From contig CAVWBB010000007.1 of NCBI GenBank assembly GCA_963753115.1, positions 124,001 through 188,000 on the forward strand: a DNA stretch of 64,000 nt. The letters are read 5' to 3'. Below the pieces are notes generated by a model. That model saw nothing but the letters and a program-made list of their open reading frames with translations, was not told where the DNA came from and ran no database searches. This DNA comes from Bog-473 sp963753115 (GTDB taxonomy: Bacteria; Actinomycetota; Acidimicrobiia; Acidimicrobiales; RAAP-2). A program made the translations under genes and the position numbers. The stretch's first letter is position 1. The number at the start of each line of letters is the position of its first letter. Shown piece by piece: positions 1-8,913 of this stretch.

Positions 1-1032
1 GGTCGTCCACCTCGAGGAACGTCCCGCGCGCCCGCAGATGTTCGTCGGCGAGCAGCTGCTCGGCGTCGTACACGGGGGCGGCGGCCACGTCGGCCTCTTC
101 GAACACCCCCATGACGTCGTCGAGCGAACGGACCCGGATCCATTCCGCCACAATGCCGTCGATCTCGTCGCCGTGGGCCTGGCGTCGGATCGGATCGACG
201 TAGTCCTCGTCCTCGGCCAGGTCCGGGCGGTCGACCGCACGGTAGAGCCGCATCACGATGTTGCGCGACGCGCTCGAGAGGGCGACCCAGCGGCCGTCGG
301 CGGTGCGATAGGCGTTGCGCGGCGCGCTCGGCATCGAGGCGGTTCCCCGTCCGGCCCATGACGATCCCGAGGTGGCTGTAGGCCAGCGTGGACGTCTCGA
401 TGAGGCGGGCGAGCGGCTCCACCAGGTTCACGTCGACCAGCTGGCCCGTCCCGCCGTGCAGGTCGCGGTGATAGAGCGCCATCATCACGGCGAACGTGGC
501 CGACTGGGCAGCGATGCCGTCGGCCAGGAAGAACGGGGGCAGTGTCGGGGGCCCGTCGAGCTGGCCCGTGACATGGGCGAACCCGCTCATCGCCTCGGCC
601 AACGTGCCGAAGCCCGGCCGGTCGCTCGCCGGGCCGCCGCCGCCGTAGCCACTGACGTGGAGCATGACGAGCTGCGGATGCGCCCGGTGCACCGACTCGT
701 AGTCGAGGCCCCACCGCGCCAGCGCGCTGGGCCGGTTGTTCACCACGAGCACGTCGCTGACGTGGAGAAGGCGGTGGAAGAGCTCCTGCCCCTCGGCGGC
801 GCGCAGGTCGAGCGTGATGCACTGCTTGTTGCGGCCGACGCTCTTCCAGAAGAGCCCGATGCCGTCCTTCTGATTGCCCCAGGTCCGCAGCGGGTCGCCT
901 GACACCCGGCTGCTCCACCTTGATCACCTCGGCGCCGAACTCCCCGAGCGCCGTCGCCACCATGGGCCCCGCAGCCAACGTGGCGGCGTCGACGACCCGG
1001 AGGCCCTGCAGTGGTCGGACCGTGTCAGGCAC
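1..1032 (-). CDS. CaiB/BaiF family CoA-transferase, partial, two frameshifts
   Basis: Class III CoA-transferase (formyl-CoA transferase/CaiB fold), which moves CoA between carboxylic acids in the cytosol. The N-terminus reads LQGLRVVDAATLAAGPMV followed by GAEVIKVEQPG, the family signature. The frame then breaks near 900 and again near 327. After removing one base at each place the family sequence continues (DPLRTWGNQ, SGYGGGGP, LADGIAAQSATF, NAYRTADGRWVAL) to the window edge, so the C-terminus lies outside. I chose the GTG at 1032, which overlaps the stop of the upstream flavin monooxygenase by 8 nt; the two genes are cotranscribed. The breaks look like single-base insertions. Substrate unknown. 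Confidence 0.8.
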
Positions 1033-2384
1033 CGTGCACTGACTCGGGCCGGTCGAGTCCGAGATGCCCACGCAGGGTGGAGCCGGTGTAACGGTCGCGG
1101 AAGACGCCGCGGCGCTGGAGCTCGGGCACCACCAGTCGGACGACGTCCTCGTAGGCGCCCGGCGAGTGCGTGGCGGCGATGACGAAGCCGTCGCAGGCGC
1201 CGCTGTCGAACCACGCCTCCATCTGGTCGGCGATGTCCGGTCCGGTCCCGACGAACCGCGGCCCCTGCAACAGCGTGGCGCGGTGCCCGGCCAGGTCGGC
1301 CAACGTCACCGTGTCGCCCCCGATGTGCGTCCGTATGTTCTGCACCAGGCCCCGGATGCCCGACACGGACTCAATGAGCTCGTCGGTGATCGGCGCGCTC
1401 GAGCTCCAGCCCGGAGAAGTCGTAGTTCATGAGCTCGGACAGCAGCGTGAGCGAGGCCATGGGATCGACCAGGTCGTTCAGGAAGAGCTGCTCGCGCTCC
1501 TCGGCGTGGGCCTTGGACTCCCCGACGACGGTGTAGGCCATCGGGAGCATCTTGATGGAGTCCGGGTCGCGGCCGTGCTCGCCGATCTTCTCCTTCTGGT
1601 CCTTGTAGTGGGCGCGCGCGACGTCAATGCCGGGATCGCCGGTGAAGATCAGCTCCGCCCACTTGGCGGCGAACTCGCGCCCGCGGCCAGACGATCCCGC
1701 CTGCATGAGGACGGGCCGGCCCTGCGGCGTGCGGGGCACGGTCAACGGACCCCGCACGTCGAACCACTCTCCCTCGTAGTTGAGCTCGTGCACCTTTTCG
1801 GGATGGGCGAACAGCGGCGTCTCGCGGTCGAGCACCAACGCGTCGTCGTCCCAACTGTCCCAGAGACCGGTGGTCGCCTCGAGGAACTCGTCGGCGCGGT
1901 CGTAGCGCGCGTCGTGGCCGAGATGCTCCTTGAGGCCGAAGTTCTGCGCCTCGCCGTCGTTCACCGACGTCACCACGTTCCACGCCGCCCGGCCGCCCGA
2001 GAGGTGGTCGAGCGTGGCGAAGGTCCGGGCCACATGGAAGGGCGAGTAATAGGTCGTCGAGTACGTGGCCCCGAGCCCGATGTTCCTGGTGGCCGCGGCC
2101 ACGATGCCCAGCACGATGCTCAGGTCCAGCTTCACCGGGCGGGCGCCGGTCCGGACAGCCTCGGCGACCGAGCCGCCGTAGATGCCAGGCATGGCCAGGC
2201 GGTCGTCGAAGAACATGAGGTCGAAGCAGCCGTCCTCGAGCGTCCGCCCCAGCTTCTCGTAGTAGCCCGCGGTCAGGAACCCGTGCTCGGTCGCAGGATG
2301 GCGCCACGACCCGGCATAGACCGTGGCGTTCCCAGCCTGCATGAACCCCACCAACGCCATCTGCCGGCGTGCGCTCTCGGCCAT
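1025..2384 (-). CDS. LLM class flavin-dependent monooxygenase (NtaA/SnaA/DszA type), frameshifted
   Basis: FMNH2-dependent monooxygenase of the bacterial luciferase-like superfamily, nitrilotriacetate/desulfurisation branch. Seen: ATVYAGSWRHP near the N-terminus, YSPFHVARTFATLDHLSGGRA and WNVVTS typical of the branch, then RPVLMQAGSSGRG and the C-terminal SGIRGLVQNIRTH. The frame breaks near 1398: one extra base turns the expected ELDAPITDEL into ELERADHRR. The interval length is 3n+1, as one insertion predicts. Start ATG at 2384 is set by AAAGGGGG just upstream. It heads a two-gene operon with the CaiB gene and is divergent from the GntR regulator, which probably controls it. Substrate unknown; these enzymes need a separate flavin reductase. 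Confidence 0.85.
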
Positions 2385-3094
2385 TCGCTCCCCCTTTCGG
2401 GCAAGCACCCAACTTAATATGTAATATTTCAGATATCAAACTTGTCACGACCACCGTCCGGGCCCAGGCGGCCAGCGAGCTGCGGGACCGGATCCTCACC
2501 GGGCGGCTCCAGCCAGGTGACCGCCTGGACCTCGACCAACTGACGGCCGAGTTCGGCATCAGCCGGACCCCGATCAGGGAGGCCCTGCTCGAGCTGTCCT
2601 ACGAGGGCCTGGTGGAGATCACCCCTCGCAGCGGCATGGCGGTGGTCGGCATTACGCCGCAGGATGCCGTCGACAACTTTGCGGTCCTCGCCGCCCTCGT
2701 CGGCAAGGCGGCCGAGATGGCGACGACCCGCATGACGCCGGCAGAACTGGCCGACCTGGCTCAGCTGGCCGACGCCATTGAGGGCGCCGACGACGTGGTC
2801 GCCGCCAACGGCCGCTTCCACCGGGCCTTGAACCTGGCGGCCCGCTCCCCTCGCCTGCTCACCTATCTGCGCCAGGCCGTCCGGGTGGTCCCGGGCAACT
2901 ACTTCGAGCTCTTCCCCGAAGCGGAGCGGCGCAGCAAGGAGGAGCACGCATCGCTGCTCGACGCCATGCGGCGCGGCGATGCGCAAGCCGCCCGCGCCGT
3001 GGCCGAAGCACACGTGCTGTCTGCCGGCGAAGCCCTCGGTGGCTGGCTGGCCGCCCGGGCCGCACAGCACCAGGCCGACGCGTCGCCCGGCTGA
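2369..3094 (+). CDS. GntR family regulator with FCD ligand domain
   Basis: FadR-C type GntR regulator. The winged helix is seen as ASELRDRILTGRLQPGDRL then EFGISRTPIREALLEL, followed by VEITPRSGMAVV and an all-helical FCD-like effector domain (FHRALNLAARS, EEHASLLDAMRRGD). About 220-240 aa is normal for the family. The start is uncertain. The coordinate given is a GTG inside the divergent LLM gene; the conserved part begins only around 2450. A near-cognate ATC at 2435, 7 nt after a TAATAT box, is a possible leaderless start; no ATG is available there. Likely represses or activates the divergent LLM-CaiB genes. Confidence 0.85.
   Translation: MRSRPFAPPFGQAPNLICNISDIKLVTTTVRAQAASELRDRILTGRLQPGDRLDLDQLTAEFGISRTPIREALLELSYEGLVEITPRSGMAVVGITPQDAVDNFAVLAALVGKAAEMATTRMTPAELADLAQLADAIEGADDVVAANGRFHRALNLAARSPRLLTYLRQAVRVVPGNYFELFPEAERRSKEEHASLLDAMRRGDAQAARAVAEAHVLSAGEALGGWLAARAAQHQADASPG
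2385..2446. promoter_or_regulatory. AT-rich divergent promoter/operator between LLM and GntR genes
   Basis: This short intergenic stretch is strikingly AT-rich against a GC-rich background. It contains the inverted repeat AATAT-N3-ATATT at 2416-2428 and a second TAATAT hexamer at 2422-2427 that could be a -10 box. Sitting between a GntR/FCD regulator and a divergent catabolic gene, it is the natural operator for autoregulation and control of the LLM-CaiB pair. That role is inferred from position. Confidence 0.5.
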
Positions 3095-3142
3095 CGCGTC
3101 CGGACGATCTGACGCGTCGACCCGCTGACGCGTCGGAACGAT
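3091..3142. repeat. Three tandem 16-18 bp repeats starting at the gntR stop codon
   Basis: Copies begin at 3091, 3109 and 3125: CTGACGCGTCCGGACGAT, CTGACGCGTCGACCCG and CTGACGCGTCGGAACGAT. Each contains the 8-bp palindrome GACGCGTC and a TGA; the first TGA is the gntR stop. A fourth GACGCGTC lies at 3077 inside the gene end. The repeats fill the gap between the convergent gntR and crotonase genes. Function unknown; they may act in termination or be slippage products. Confidence 0.8.
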
Positions 3143-3145
3143 CCG

Positions 3146-3937
3146 CTACTTCGCCTTGTCGCTCCGCGACGAGAGCGCCCTGTCGAGGTTGGCCCGGAGC
3201 TCCGGCGTCGTGAACGAGCGGTCCTCGGCGCTCAGCGCGAAGTCCAGCGCGGCCAGGACGGCACGCTCGAGCTGGATGTTGATGATCCGCTTGGTGTCCT
3301 CGACCGCACCCTTGGGGAGCTTGGCGATGCGCTGTGCACAGGCCATCGCCTGGCTCAGCACCTCGTCGTCGGGGCACACGTGGTTCACCAGCCCGATGGC
3401 GGCGGCCCGCTCCGCCGGGATGCGGTCACCCGTCAGCGCGTACTCCTTGGCCAGCTGCAGGCTTGTCAGCAGCGGCCACACGACGGGCCCCCCGTCGGCC
3501 GCCACCAAGCCGAGCAGCACGTGCGGGTCGGCGAGGTGGGCGCTCTGCGCCATGAACACGATGTCGGAGAGGGCGACGAGGCTGCAGCCGAGCCCCACCG
3601 CCGGACCGTTCACGGCGGCGATGATCGGCAGCCGGCACGCCACCATGCCGGTCACGATCTGCCGGCCGTGCGCCAGCGTCGTGTGGCGCAGCTCGGCGTC
3701 CTTCGTGAGCTCGTCGAGGTAGTCGAAGTCCCCGCCGGCGGAGAAGGCCCGCCCGGCGCCCGTGATCACGGCCACCCGCGCCTCGGCGTCGGCGTCGAGC
3801 TGCGGGAACAGCGAGGCCAGCCCCGCGTGCAGGACGTGGTTGGTCGCGTTGAGGTCGTCGGGCCGGTTCAGCGTGACGACGCGGATGGGGCCCTCGGAGC
3901 GGACCTGCAGCTCGTCGGGAAGGTCGTAGGTGCTCAT
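3146..3937 (-). CDS. Enoyl-CoA hydratase/isomerase family protein (crotonase), atypical acids
   Basis: 263-aa crotonase-fold protein, the last gene of a four-gene beta-oxidation operon. Seen: VVTLNRPDDLNATN, VITGAGRAFSAGGDF (CoA and oxyanion loop), then NGPAVGLGCSLVALSDIVF and DPHVLLGLVAADGGPVVW. The two glutamates used by classical hydratases (in GGGxELA and GxPE) are replaced by Ser and His. An Asp in AADGG may serve instead, a variant known among actinobacterial paralogues. It may therefore be a hydratase, isomerase or hydrolase. The ATG overlaps the stop of the upstream dehydrogenase (ATGA), implying translational coupling. Confidence 0.85.
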   Translation of the reverse strand: MSTYDLPDELQVRSEGPIRVVTLNRPDDLNATNHVLHAGLASLFPQLDADAEARVAVITGAGRAFSAGGDFDYLDELTKDAELRHTTLAHGRQIVTGMVACRLPIIAAVNGPAVGLGCSLVALSDIVFMAQSAHLADPHVLLGLVAADGGPVVWPLLTSLQLAKEYALTGDRIPAERAAAIGLVNHVCPDDEVLSQAMACAQRIAKLPKGAVEDTKRIINIQLERAVLAALDFALSAEDRSFTTPELRANLDRALSSRSDKAK

Positions 3938-5064
3938 GATGTCGGTAGCTCCAGGATTCGGCCGGCGATGAGATTGCGCTGTATCTGCGACGTGCCCCCC
4001 ATGACGCTCTGGGCGCGACTGTAGAGGTACACCCGCAACCAGGTGTCGTCCCCATCCGCCTGCGCTGCGCCACCGACGGAGAGTGCGGCGTGGCCCACCG
4101 CCTGCTCGGCCGCGGTCATGAGCAGCTTGTCCACGGAGCCCTCGGGCCCATGGGAGAGGCCTCCGAGACGGTCGGAGAGCCGACGGCTCACGTGGCACCG
4201 CAGCATCTCCGTCTCCACCAGCGCCCAGGCCAGGTCACGCCGCGCCTCGGGACCGACCCGTGCGGGGTCGTCCGCGACCACGTGTGCCAGCTGGTTGACG
4301 AGCTTGCCGTAGCGCGCCACGTAACCGAGCTCACCGGGCTCGCGCTCGTGGCTCACCACCGTCATGGCGAGGCGCCAACCCTCGCCGGGCTCGCCGACCA
4401 TGTGTGCCGCGGGGACGCGGGCGCCGTCGAAGAGCACCTCACCGAACTCGCGCGTGACGCCGTTGATCATCTGCAGGGGCCGCTGCTCGATCGCGGGTTG
4501 GCCCATCGGCACAATGAAGGCGGAGATGCCCTTGTGCTTGGGCACGTCCGGGTCGGTCCGGGCCAGGACCAGGCACCAGTCGGCGGCATCCGAGTAGCTG
4601 GTCCATACCTTGTGGCCCGTGATGACGTACTCGTCGCCGTCGCGCACCGCCCGCGTGCGCAGCGACGCCAGGTCCGACCCGGCATCGGGCTCGCTGAAGC
4701 CCTGGCACCACCGCTCCCGGCCGTTCACCAAGCCGGGTAGGAAGCGACGCTGCACGCCCTCGCTGCCGTGGCGCAGGATCCCCTGGACCAGGTAGCCCAC
4801 GCTCGGCCGCGGCGGTGTGCCGGCGGCGATGAGCTCTTCGTCGAGAATCACCTCGTAGACACTCGGCAGGCCGTGCCCGCCGACCTCGGTCGGCCAGGAC
4901 AGCCCGAAGAAGCCCGCGTCGTAGAGCGTCTGGTGCCAGGCGGCTTGGCCGGCCCAGTACTCGTCGGCCGTCGACGACGCGGGGAGACCCGGATTGTTGC
5001 TACTGAGCCATTCGCGCAGCCGAAGCCGGAACTCGAGTTCTTCGGTGGAGTCAGCGAAGTCCAT
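3934..5064 (-). CDS. Acyl-CoA dehydrogenase, FadE type (subunit 1 of pair)
   Basis: 376-aa FAD-dependent acyl-CoA dehydrogenase. N-terminal helical domain, then the FAD/acyl-binding loop FSEPDAGSDLAS at about 123-134, VITGHKVWTSYS, and C-terminal VMGGTSQIQRN at about 352-362. It follows directly after a second, divergent dehydrogenase and overlaps it by 14 nt. Such adjacent unequal pairs are the hallmark of the alpha2-beta2 FadE complexes known from actinobacterial steroid side-chain degradation. The C-terminal MGGTSQIQ has Gly where MCAD-type enzymes have the catalytic Glu, so the base must come from elsewhere or the partner. Acts on the CoA ester made by the upstream ligase. Confidence 0.9.
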   Translation of the reverse strand: MDFADSTEELEFRLRLREWLSSNNPGLPASSTADEYWAGQAAWHQTLYDAGFFGLSWPTEVGGHGLPSVYEVILDEELIAAGTPPRPSVGYLVQGILRHGSEGVQRRFLPGLVNGRERWCQGFSEPDAGSDLASLRTRAVRDGDEYVITGHKVWTSYSDAADWCLVLARTDPDVPKHKGISAFIVPMGQPAIEQRPLQMINGVTREFGEVLFDGARVPAAHMVGEPGEGWRLAMTVVSHEREPGELGYVARYGKLVNQLAHVVADDPARVGPEARRDLAWALVETEMLRCHVSRRLSDRLGGLSHGPEGSVDKLLMTAAEQAVGHAALSVGGAAQADGDDTWLRVYLYSRAQSVMGGTSQIQRNLIAGRILELPTS

Positions 5065-6094
5065 CGTCAGTTCCGATACTGCGGGCGGCGAGCACCCGCT
5101 TCAGGTTGGGCCCGACGCCGCCGAACACGTCGCTCGACAACAGGGCGCGGCGCAGGAACACATGGGCGAGGCACTCCCAGGTGTTCCCGATACCACCGTG
5201 CACCTGAATGGCGGTCTCGCAGACCGACCGGGCCGCCCGGGCGCAGTAGGCCTTGGCGGCCGACGACGCAGCCAAGGCCTCGGAGGCCGGCAACGCGTCG
5301 ACGGCCCAGGCGGCGTGCAACGCAATGCTGCGGGACCCCTCCATGGCCACGAAGGCGTCGGCCAACAGGTGCTGCACGGCTTGGAACGATCCGATGGCGG
5401 CCCCGTACTGCTTGCGCTCGCGCGCATAATCCGTCGCGAGCTCCAGTGCGCCGCGCATCACGCCGACGAGGTCGGCGCTCGTCACGGCCAGGCCGAGGCT
5501 CTGCCACGCCGCCACGTCCTCGGGACCGAGCGGGCGCACCTGCCCGTCGAGTGGTGTCACGCTCCCGGGTGCGAGGACGGGAGCGACAGGCCGGGTGAGG
5601 TCGACACTGCGGGTGGCCGGCGCGAGCGCCACGAAGCCGATGGTGCACGCCGCCGCGCCGCCGACGAGCACCAGCGCCGCGTCGGCGACGAACGCATCGA
5701 GCGCGAGGGCGCCCGTCGGAGTCGGGCGGCCATCGGTGATGACGACCTGTTCCAGGTCGGCGCGCAACGCGACGGTCTCGGCACCCTTGGCGGCCGGTGC
5801 ACCCGCCCGGCGCCGCAGGTCCGCGGCCAACGTTGCGCCCAGGAACGCAGCGTCGGCCAGGCCCCGGCCGAGCTCCTCGGCGACGAGGGCGACCTCGACG
5901 GCCGAGGCCCACGGGGTCCCGTCGTCCGTCGCCGTCCGCAGTTCGCGCCAGCCGGAGGCGTCGACCGCGGCGTCGAGCTTGGCGGTGCGCTCCGTGTCGC
6001 CGAGCTCGGCGACGCCGTGCACGCCCAGGCGATCGACCACGTGCGCGGCGGCATCGCGCAGCGCCATCTGCTCGGGCGAGAGGCGGACGTCCAT
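5051..6094 (-). CDS. Acyl-CoA dehydrogenase-like protein, FadE type (subunit 2 of pair)
   Basis: 347-aa divergent acyl-CoA dehydrogenase. Seen: MDVRLSPEQMALRDAAAHVV at the start, and a C-terminal domain with YARERKQYGAAIGSFQAVQH, CETAIQVHGGIGNTWECLAH and FLRRALLSS. The middle domain is degenerate and there is no EGT-type catalytic segment, as in the non-catalytic or structural partner of heteromeric FadE complexes. ATG at 6094 overlaps the ligase stop by one base (TGATG). Together with the next gene it probably forms one alpha2-beta2 enzyme; this is inferred from gene order and from family knowledge. Confidence 0.87.
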   Translation of the reverse strand: MDVRLSPEQMALRDAAAHVVDRLGVHGVAELGDTERTAKLDAAVDASGWRELRTATDDGTPWASAVEVALVAEELGRGLADAAFLGATLAADLRRRAGAPAAKGAETVALRADLEQVVITDGRPTPTGALALDAFVADAALVLVGGAAACTIGFVALAPATRSVDLTRPVAPVLAPGSVTPLDGQVRPLGPEDVAAWQSLGLAVTSADLVGVMRGALELATDYARERKQYGAAIGSFQAVQHLLADAFVAMEGSRSIALHAAWAVDALPASEALAASSAAKAYCARAARSVCETAIQVHGGIGNTWECLAHVFLRRALLSSDVFGGVGPNLKRVLAARSIGTDDGLR

Positions 6095-7611
6095 CAGTCC
6101 GCGGCCGCGGCGAACGCCGGTGCCCACTCGTCGCGCAGCGTGCGCCGCAGGACCTTCCCCGACGGCGTCCGGGGAATGGTCTCCACCAGGACCACGTGGT
6201 GCACCCGCTTGTAGGTGGCCAACGTGTCCGCCACCAGCCGCTCGAGCTCCGCGGCGGTGACGGCGGACCCCGCCTCCAGCTGCACCGCTGCCACCGGGAC
6301 CTCACCGGCGCGTTCGTCGGGCACGCCGAAGACCGCGCAATCGATGACGGCCGGGTGGCCGTGCAACACGGCCTCGATCTCGGCCGGGGCGACCTGGAAG
6401 CCGCTCACCTTGATCATCTCCTTGCAGCGGTCGGTGAGGTGGACCCAGCCTTCGGGCTCCAGCCAACCGACGTCGCCGGTGCGGTACCACCCGTCGTCGA
6501 ACGCAGCGGCGGTGGCCTCGTCGGGAAGGTAGCCGGCCATGGCCGACGCGCTCTTGACCTGGACCTCGCCGACGCCGCCCGAGGGGAGGACCTCGCCGCT
6601 CTCGAGGTCGACGACGCGCAGCGTCACGCCGCCCACGGGGAGTCCGGCGGAATCGAGGCGCCACCTGTCCGGATCATCGACCGGGTTGGCGGCGATCACG
6701 GGCACCTCGCTCGTCCCGTAGGCGGGGAGCCAACGCACCCCGGTGCGCGCCGACACGCGCTCGGCCACGCTGGGCGTGATCGGCGTGGCACCCCACATGA
6801 TGTAGCGGAGCGACGAGAGGTCGTAGGACTCGAGGTCCGGGTGGTTGGCCATGGCCAGTGCGATCGGCGCCACCGCCATCTCGAGCGTCATCCGGTCGTC
6901 GTGAATACAGCGCAGCTCCTCGTCGAGGTCGAAGCGGCGGTGCAGACGGACCGTGGCGCCCGCCGCGGCCGCGGCGAGCAGGTTCAAGAGGCCGAGGATG
7001 TGCGAGGGCGGCGTCGCCACCTGGAAGCGGTCCTTCTCGGTCAGCCCCAGTGCCGTGACCCAGTGCGCGGTGCCCAGGTCGATGGAACCGTGCGTGTGGC
7101 GCACCGCCTTCGGGCGGTCGGTGGTGCCGGAGCTGAAGACGAAGGCGGCGTCGTCGGTCGACTCCAGCGCGACAGACGGGGGCGACGCGCCGCTGGTGCG
7201 GTCGATGACCGTGGCGGCGAGCGCGGCATCGAGGTCCAGGACGGCATCCGCTCCGAGGTGCTCGGCCAGCAGGCCGACCCCCGGCCCGTCGGCGACGCCA
7301 TAGCGGGGCCCGGTCAGGCTCAGCGCGGTGCCGACCTCGAGGGATTTCCAGGACGAGTTGAGCATGACCGGCGCCGCCCCGACCTTGCTCACGGCATGGA
7401 CCGTCACCACGAACTCGGGGCGGTTCGACGTCATGACCGCCACGCGGTCGCCCCGGCCTATGCCGCGTTCGAGGAGATGGTGTGCCAGCGCGTTCGCGGC
7501 CCGGTCGAGATCGCCGTAGGTCCAGCGGTCGTCGCCCGCCAGCACGGCCGCGTGAGCCGGGAACCGCTCGGCCGCCGCCTCGAGCCCGCGATGCATGAGG
7601 CTCGTTGCCAT
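6094..7611 (-). CDS. Acyl-CoA synthetase (AMP-dependent ligase)
   Basis: 505-aa ANL-superfamily acid-CoA ligase, first gene of the operon ligase-FadE-FadE-crotonase. The phosphate-binding loop reads VFSSGTTDRPKAVRHTHG: the usual Gly-Arg is Asp-Arg here. Later motifs are PAYGTSEVPV, GWYRTGDVGWLEPEGWVHL, TDRCKEMIKVSGFQVAPAEIE and the catalytic lysine region IPRTPSGKVLRRTLR. Start ATG at 7611 (MATSLMHRGLEAAAERFP) is preceded on the minus strand by a possible TTGACG -35 box. It would activate a carboxylic acid as acyl-adenylate then CoA thioester for the downstream dehydrogenases. Divergent from another acyl-CoA dehydrogenase gene. Confidence 0.92.
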   Translation of the reverse strand: MATSLMHRGLEAAAERFPAHAAVLAGDDRWTYGDLDRAANALAHHLLERGIGRGDRVAVMTSNRPEFVVTVHAVSKVGAAPVMLNSSWKSLEVGTALSLTGPRYGVADGPGVGLLAEHLGADAVLDLDAALAATVIDRTSGASPPSVALESTDDAAFVFSSGTTDRPKAVRHTHGSIDLGTAHWVTALGLTEKDRFQVATPPSHILGLLNLLAAAAAGATVRLHRRFDLDEELRCIHDDRMTLEMAVAPIALAMANHPDLESYDLSSLRYIMWGATPITPSVAERVSARTGVRWLPAYGTSEVPVIAANPVDDPDRWRLDSAGLPVGGVTLRVVDLESGEVLPSGGVGEVQVKSASAMAGYLPDEATAAAFDDGWYRTGDVGWLEPEGWVHLTDRCKEMIKVSGFQVAPAEIEAVLHGHPAVIDCAVFGVPDERAGEVPVAAVQLEAGSAVTAAELERLVADTLATYKRVHHVVLVETIPRTPSGKVLRRTLRDEWAPAFAAAAD

Positions 7612-7746
7612 GGGGAAACATTCTTCTCCGAATTGAGATTCAGCGTCAACACGTACGAAGTGTATGGTTATCGCCGTGAGGAAGGCAGGGCCGGACCAGG
7701 TGGACCAGCGCGGCCGCCCCCCCGCCCGGACCGCCAGCGCAGCGTC

Positions 7747-8913
7747 GTGACCAGCACCGACCCGGTCGCCACCGACGAGGACGTCCGCACCGAGATCGTC
7801 GCCACCGTCCGCCGTTTCGTCGAACGCGAGGTCATCCCCGTCGCGTCCGATCTCGAGCGGTCGGACACCTTCCCCGAGAAGATCGTGCAGCAGATGCGCA
7901 CGCTCGGCCTCTTCGGCGTCACCATCCCCGAGGAGTACGGCGGCCTCGGCCTCGACCTCCTGACCTACATCGGCATCATCGAGGAGCTCGCCTACGGCTG
8001 GATGAGCCTGACCGGCATCGTGAACACGCACACCATGGCGGCCACGCTGATCATGACGCACGGGACCGAGGAGCAGAAGCAGGGCTGGCTCCCCTCCATG
8101 GCGTCAGGGGAACGGCGGGGCTGCCTCTCGCTCTCCGAGCCCGACGCCGGGAGCGATACCCGCAACATCTCGTGCCGGGCTGCGCGCGACGGGGACGAGT
8201 ACGTCCTGAACGGGAGCAAGGCCTGGGTCACCAACGGCGAGCGGGCCTCCATCGTGGCGCTGGCCGCCCGGGCCGAGCAGGGCATCACCGCCTTCATCGT
8301 GGAGAAGGAGCCTGGACCGCGCTTCGAGGGCATTGCCGTCAGCAAGCACGTGGGGAAGCTCGGGTACCGCGGCGTCGAGACGGTCGAGATGGCGTACACG
8401 GACCACCGCATTCCCGCGGCAAACGTCATCGGCGAGCTCGGGCGTGGATTGCCGCAGATCCTCGGCGTGCTCGAGGTGGGGCGCATCAACATCGCGGCGC
8501 GGGCGGTCGGCGTGGCCCGGGCCGCCTTCGACGCCGCGCTGGCCTACAGCATGCAGCGCGAGACCATGGGCAAGGTCATCGGGGAGCACCAGGCGATCCA
8601 GCTGAAGCTGGCCGACATGGCGACCCGGCTGGAGGCGGCACGCCTGCTCACCCGCAACGCGGCGGAGCGCCGGGCCAAGGGGCTGCGCTGCGACGTCGAG
8701 GCCGGCATGGCGAAGCTCTTCGCCAGTGAGACGGCGTTGGAGCTGGCGACCGAGGCCATGCGCATCCACGGCGGTGTCGGCTACACCACCGAGTTCCCGG
8801 TCGAGCGCTACTTCCGCGACGCGCCGCTGATGATCATCGGTGAGGGGACCAACGAGATCCAGCGCATCGTCATCGCCCGGGGCCTGCTGGCCCGGGCCCG
8901 CGCTCAGGACTGA
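7747..8913 (+). CDS. Acyl-CoA dehydrogenase
   Basis: 388-aa classical acyl-CoA dehydrogenase. Seen: FGVTIPEEYGGLGLDLLTY, LSLSEPDAGSDTRN, VLNGSKAWVTNGERAS, QLKLADMATRLEAARLLT, MRIHGGVGYTTEFPVER and the catalytic GEGTNEIQRI with Glu. Start is taken as GTG 7747 (VTSTDPVATDEDV). A 28-codon reading frame from ATG 7664 ends in a TGA that overlaps this GTG and might be a leader peptide. Its 3' end overlaps the convergent CaiB gene by 10 nt. Likely oxidises short or branched acyl-CoAs; the specific substrate is not readable. Confidence 0.92.
   Translation: MTSTDPVATDEDVRTEIVATVRRFVEREVIPVASDLERSDTFPEKIVQQMRTLGLFGVTIPEEYGGLGLDLLTYIGIIEELAYGWMSLTGIVNTHTMAATLIMTHGTEEQKQGWLPSMASGERRGCLSLSEPDAGSDTRNISCRAARDGDEYVLNGSKAWVTNGERASIVALAARAEQGITAFIVEKEPGPRFEGIAVSKHVGKLGYRGVETVEMAYTDHRIPAANVIGELGRGLPQILGVLEVGRINIAARAVGVARAAFDAALAYSMQRETMGKVIGEHQAIQLKLADMATRLEAARLLTRNAAERRAKGLRCDVEAGMAKLFASETALELATEAMRIHGGVGYTTEFPVERYFRDAPLMIIGEGTNEIQRIVIARGLLARARAQD

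Noticed and set aside
327..1398. Programmed frameshifting at GGCGCGCTCG
   Set aside because: No slippery heptamer or stimulatory structure is seen, the same word occurs in intact genes, and breaks elsewhere have other contexts; sequence error is simpler.
5797..7746. Long plus-strand open frame leading into the acyl-CoA dehydrogenase at 7747
   Set aside because: It lies opposite the well-supported ligase and FadE genes and is low-complexity; only the part from 7747 has family motifs.
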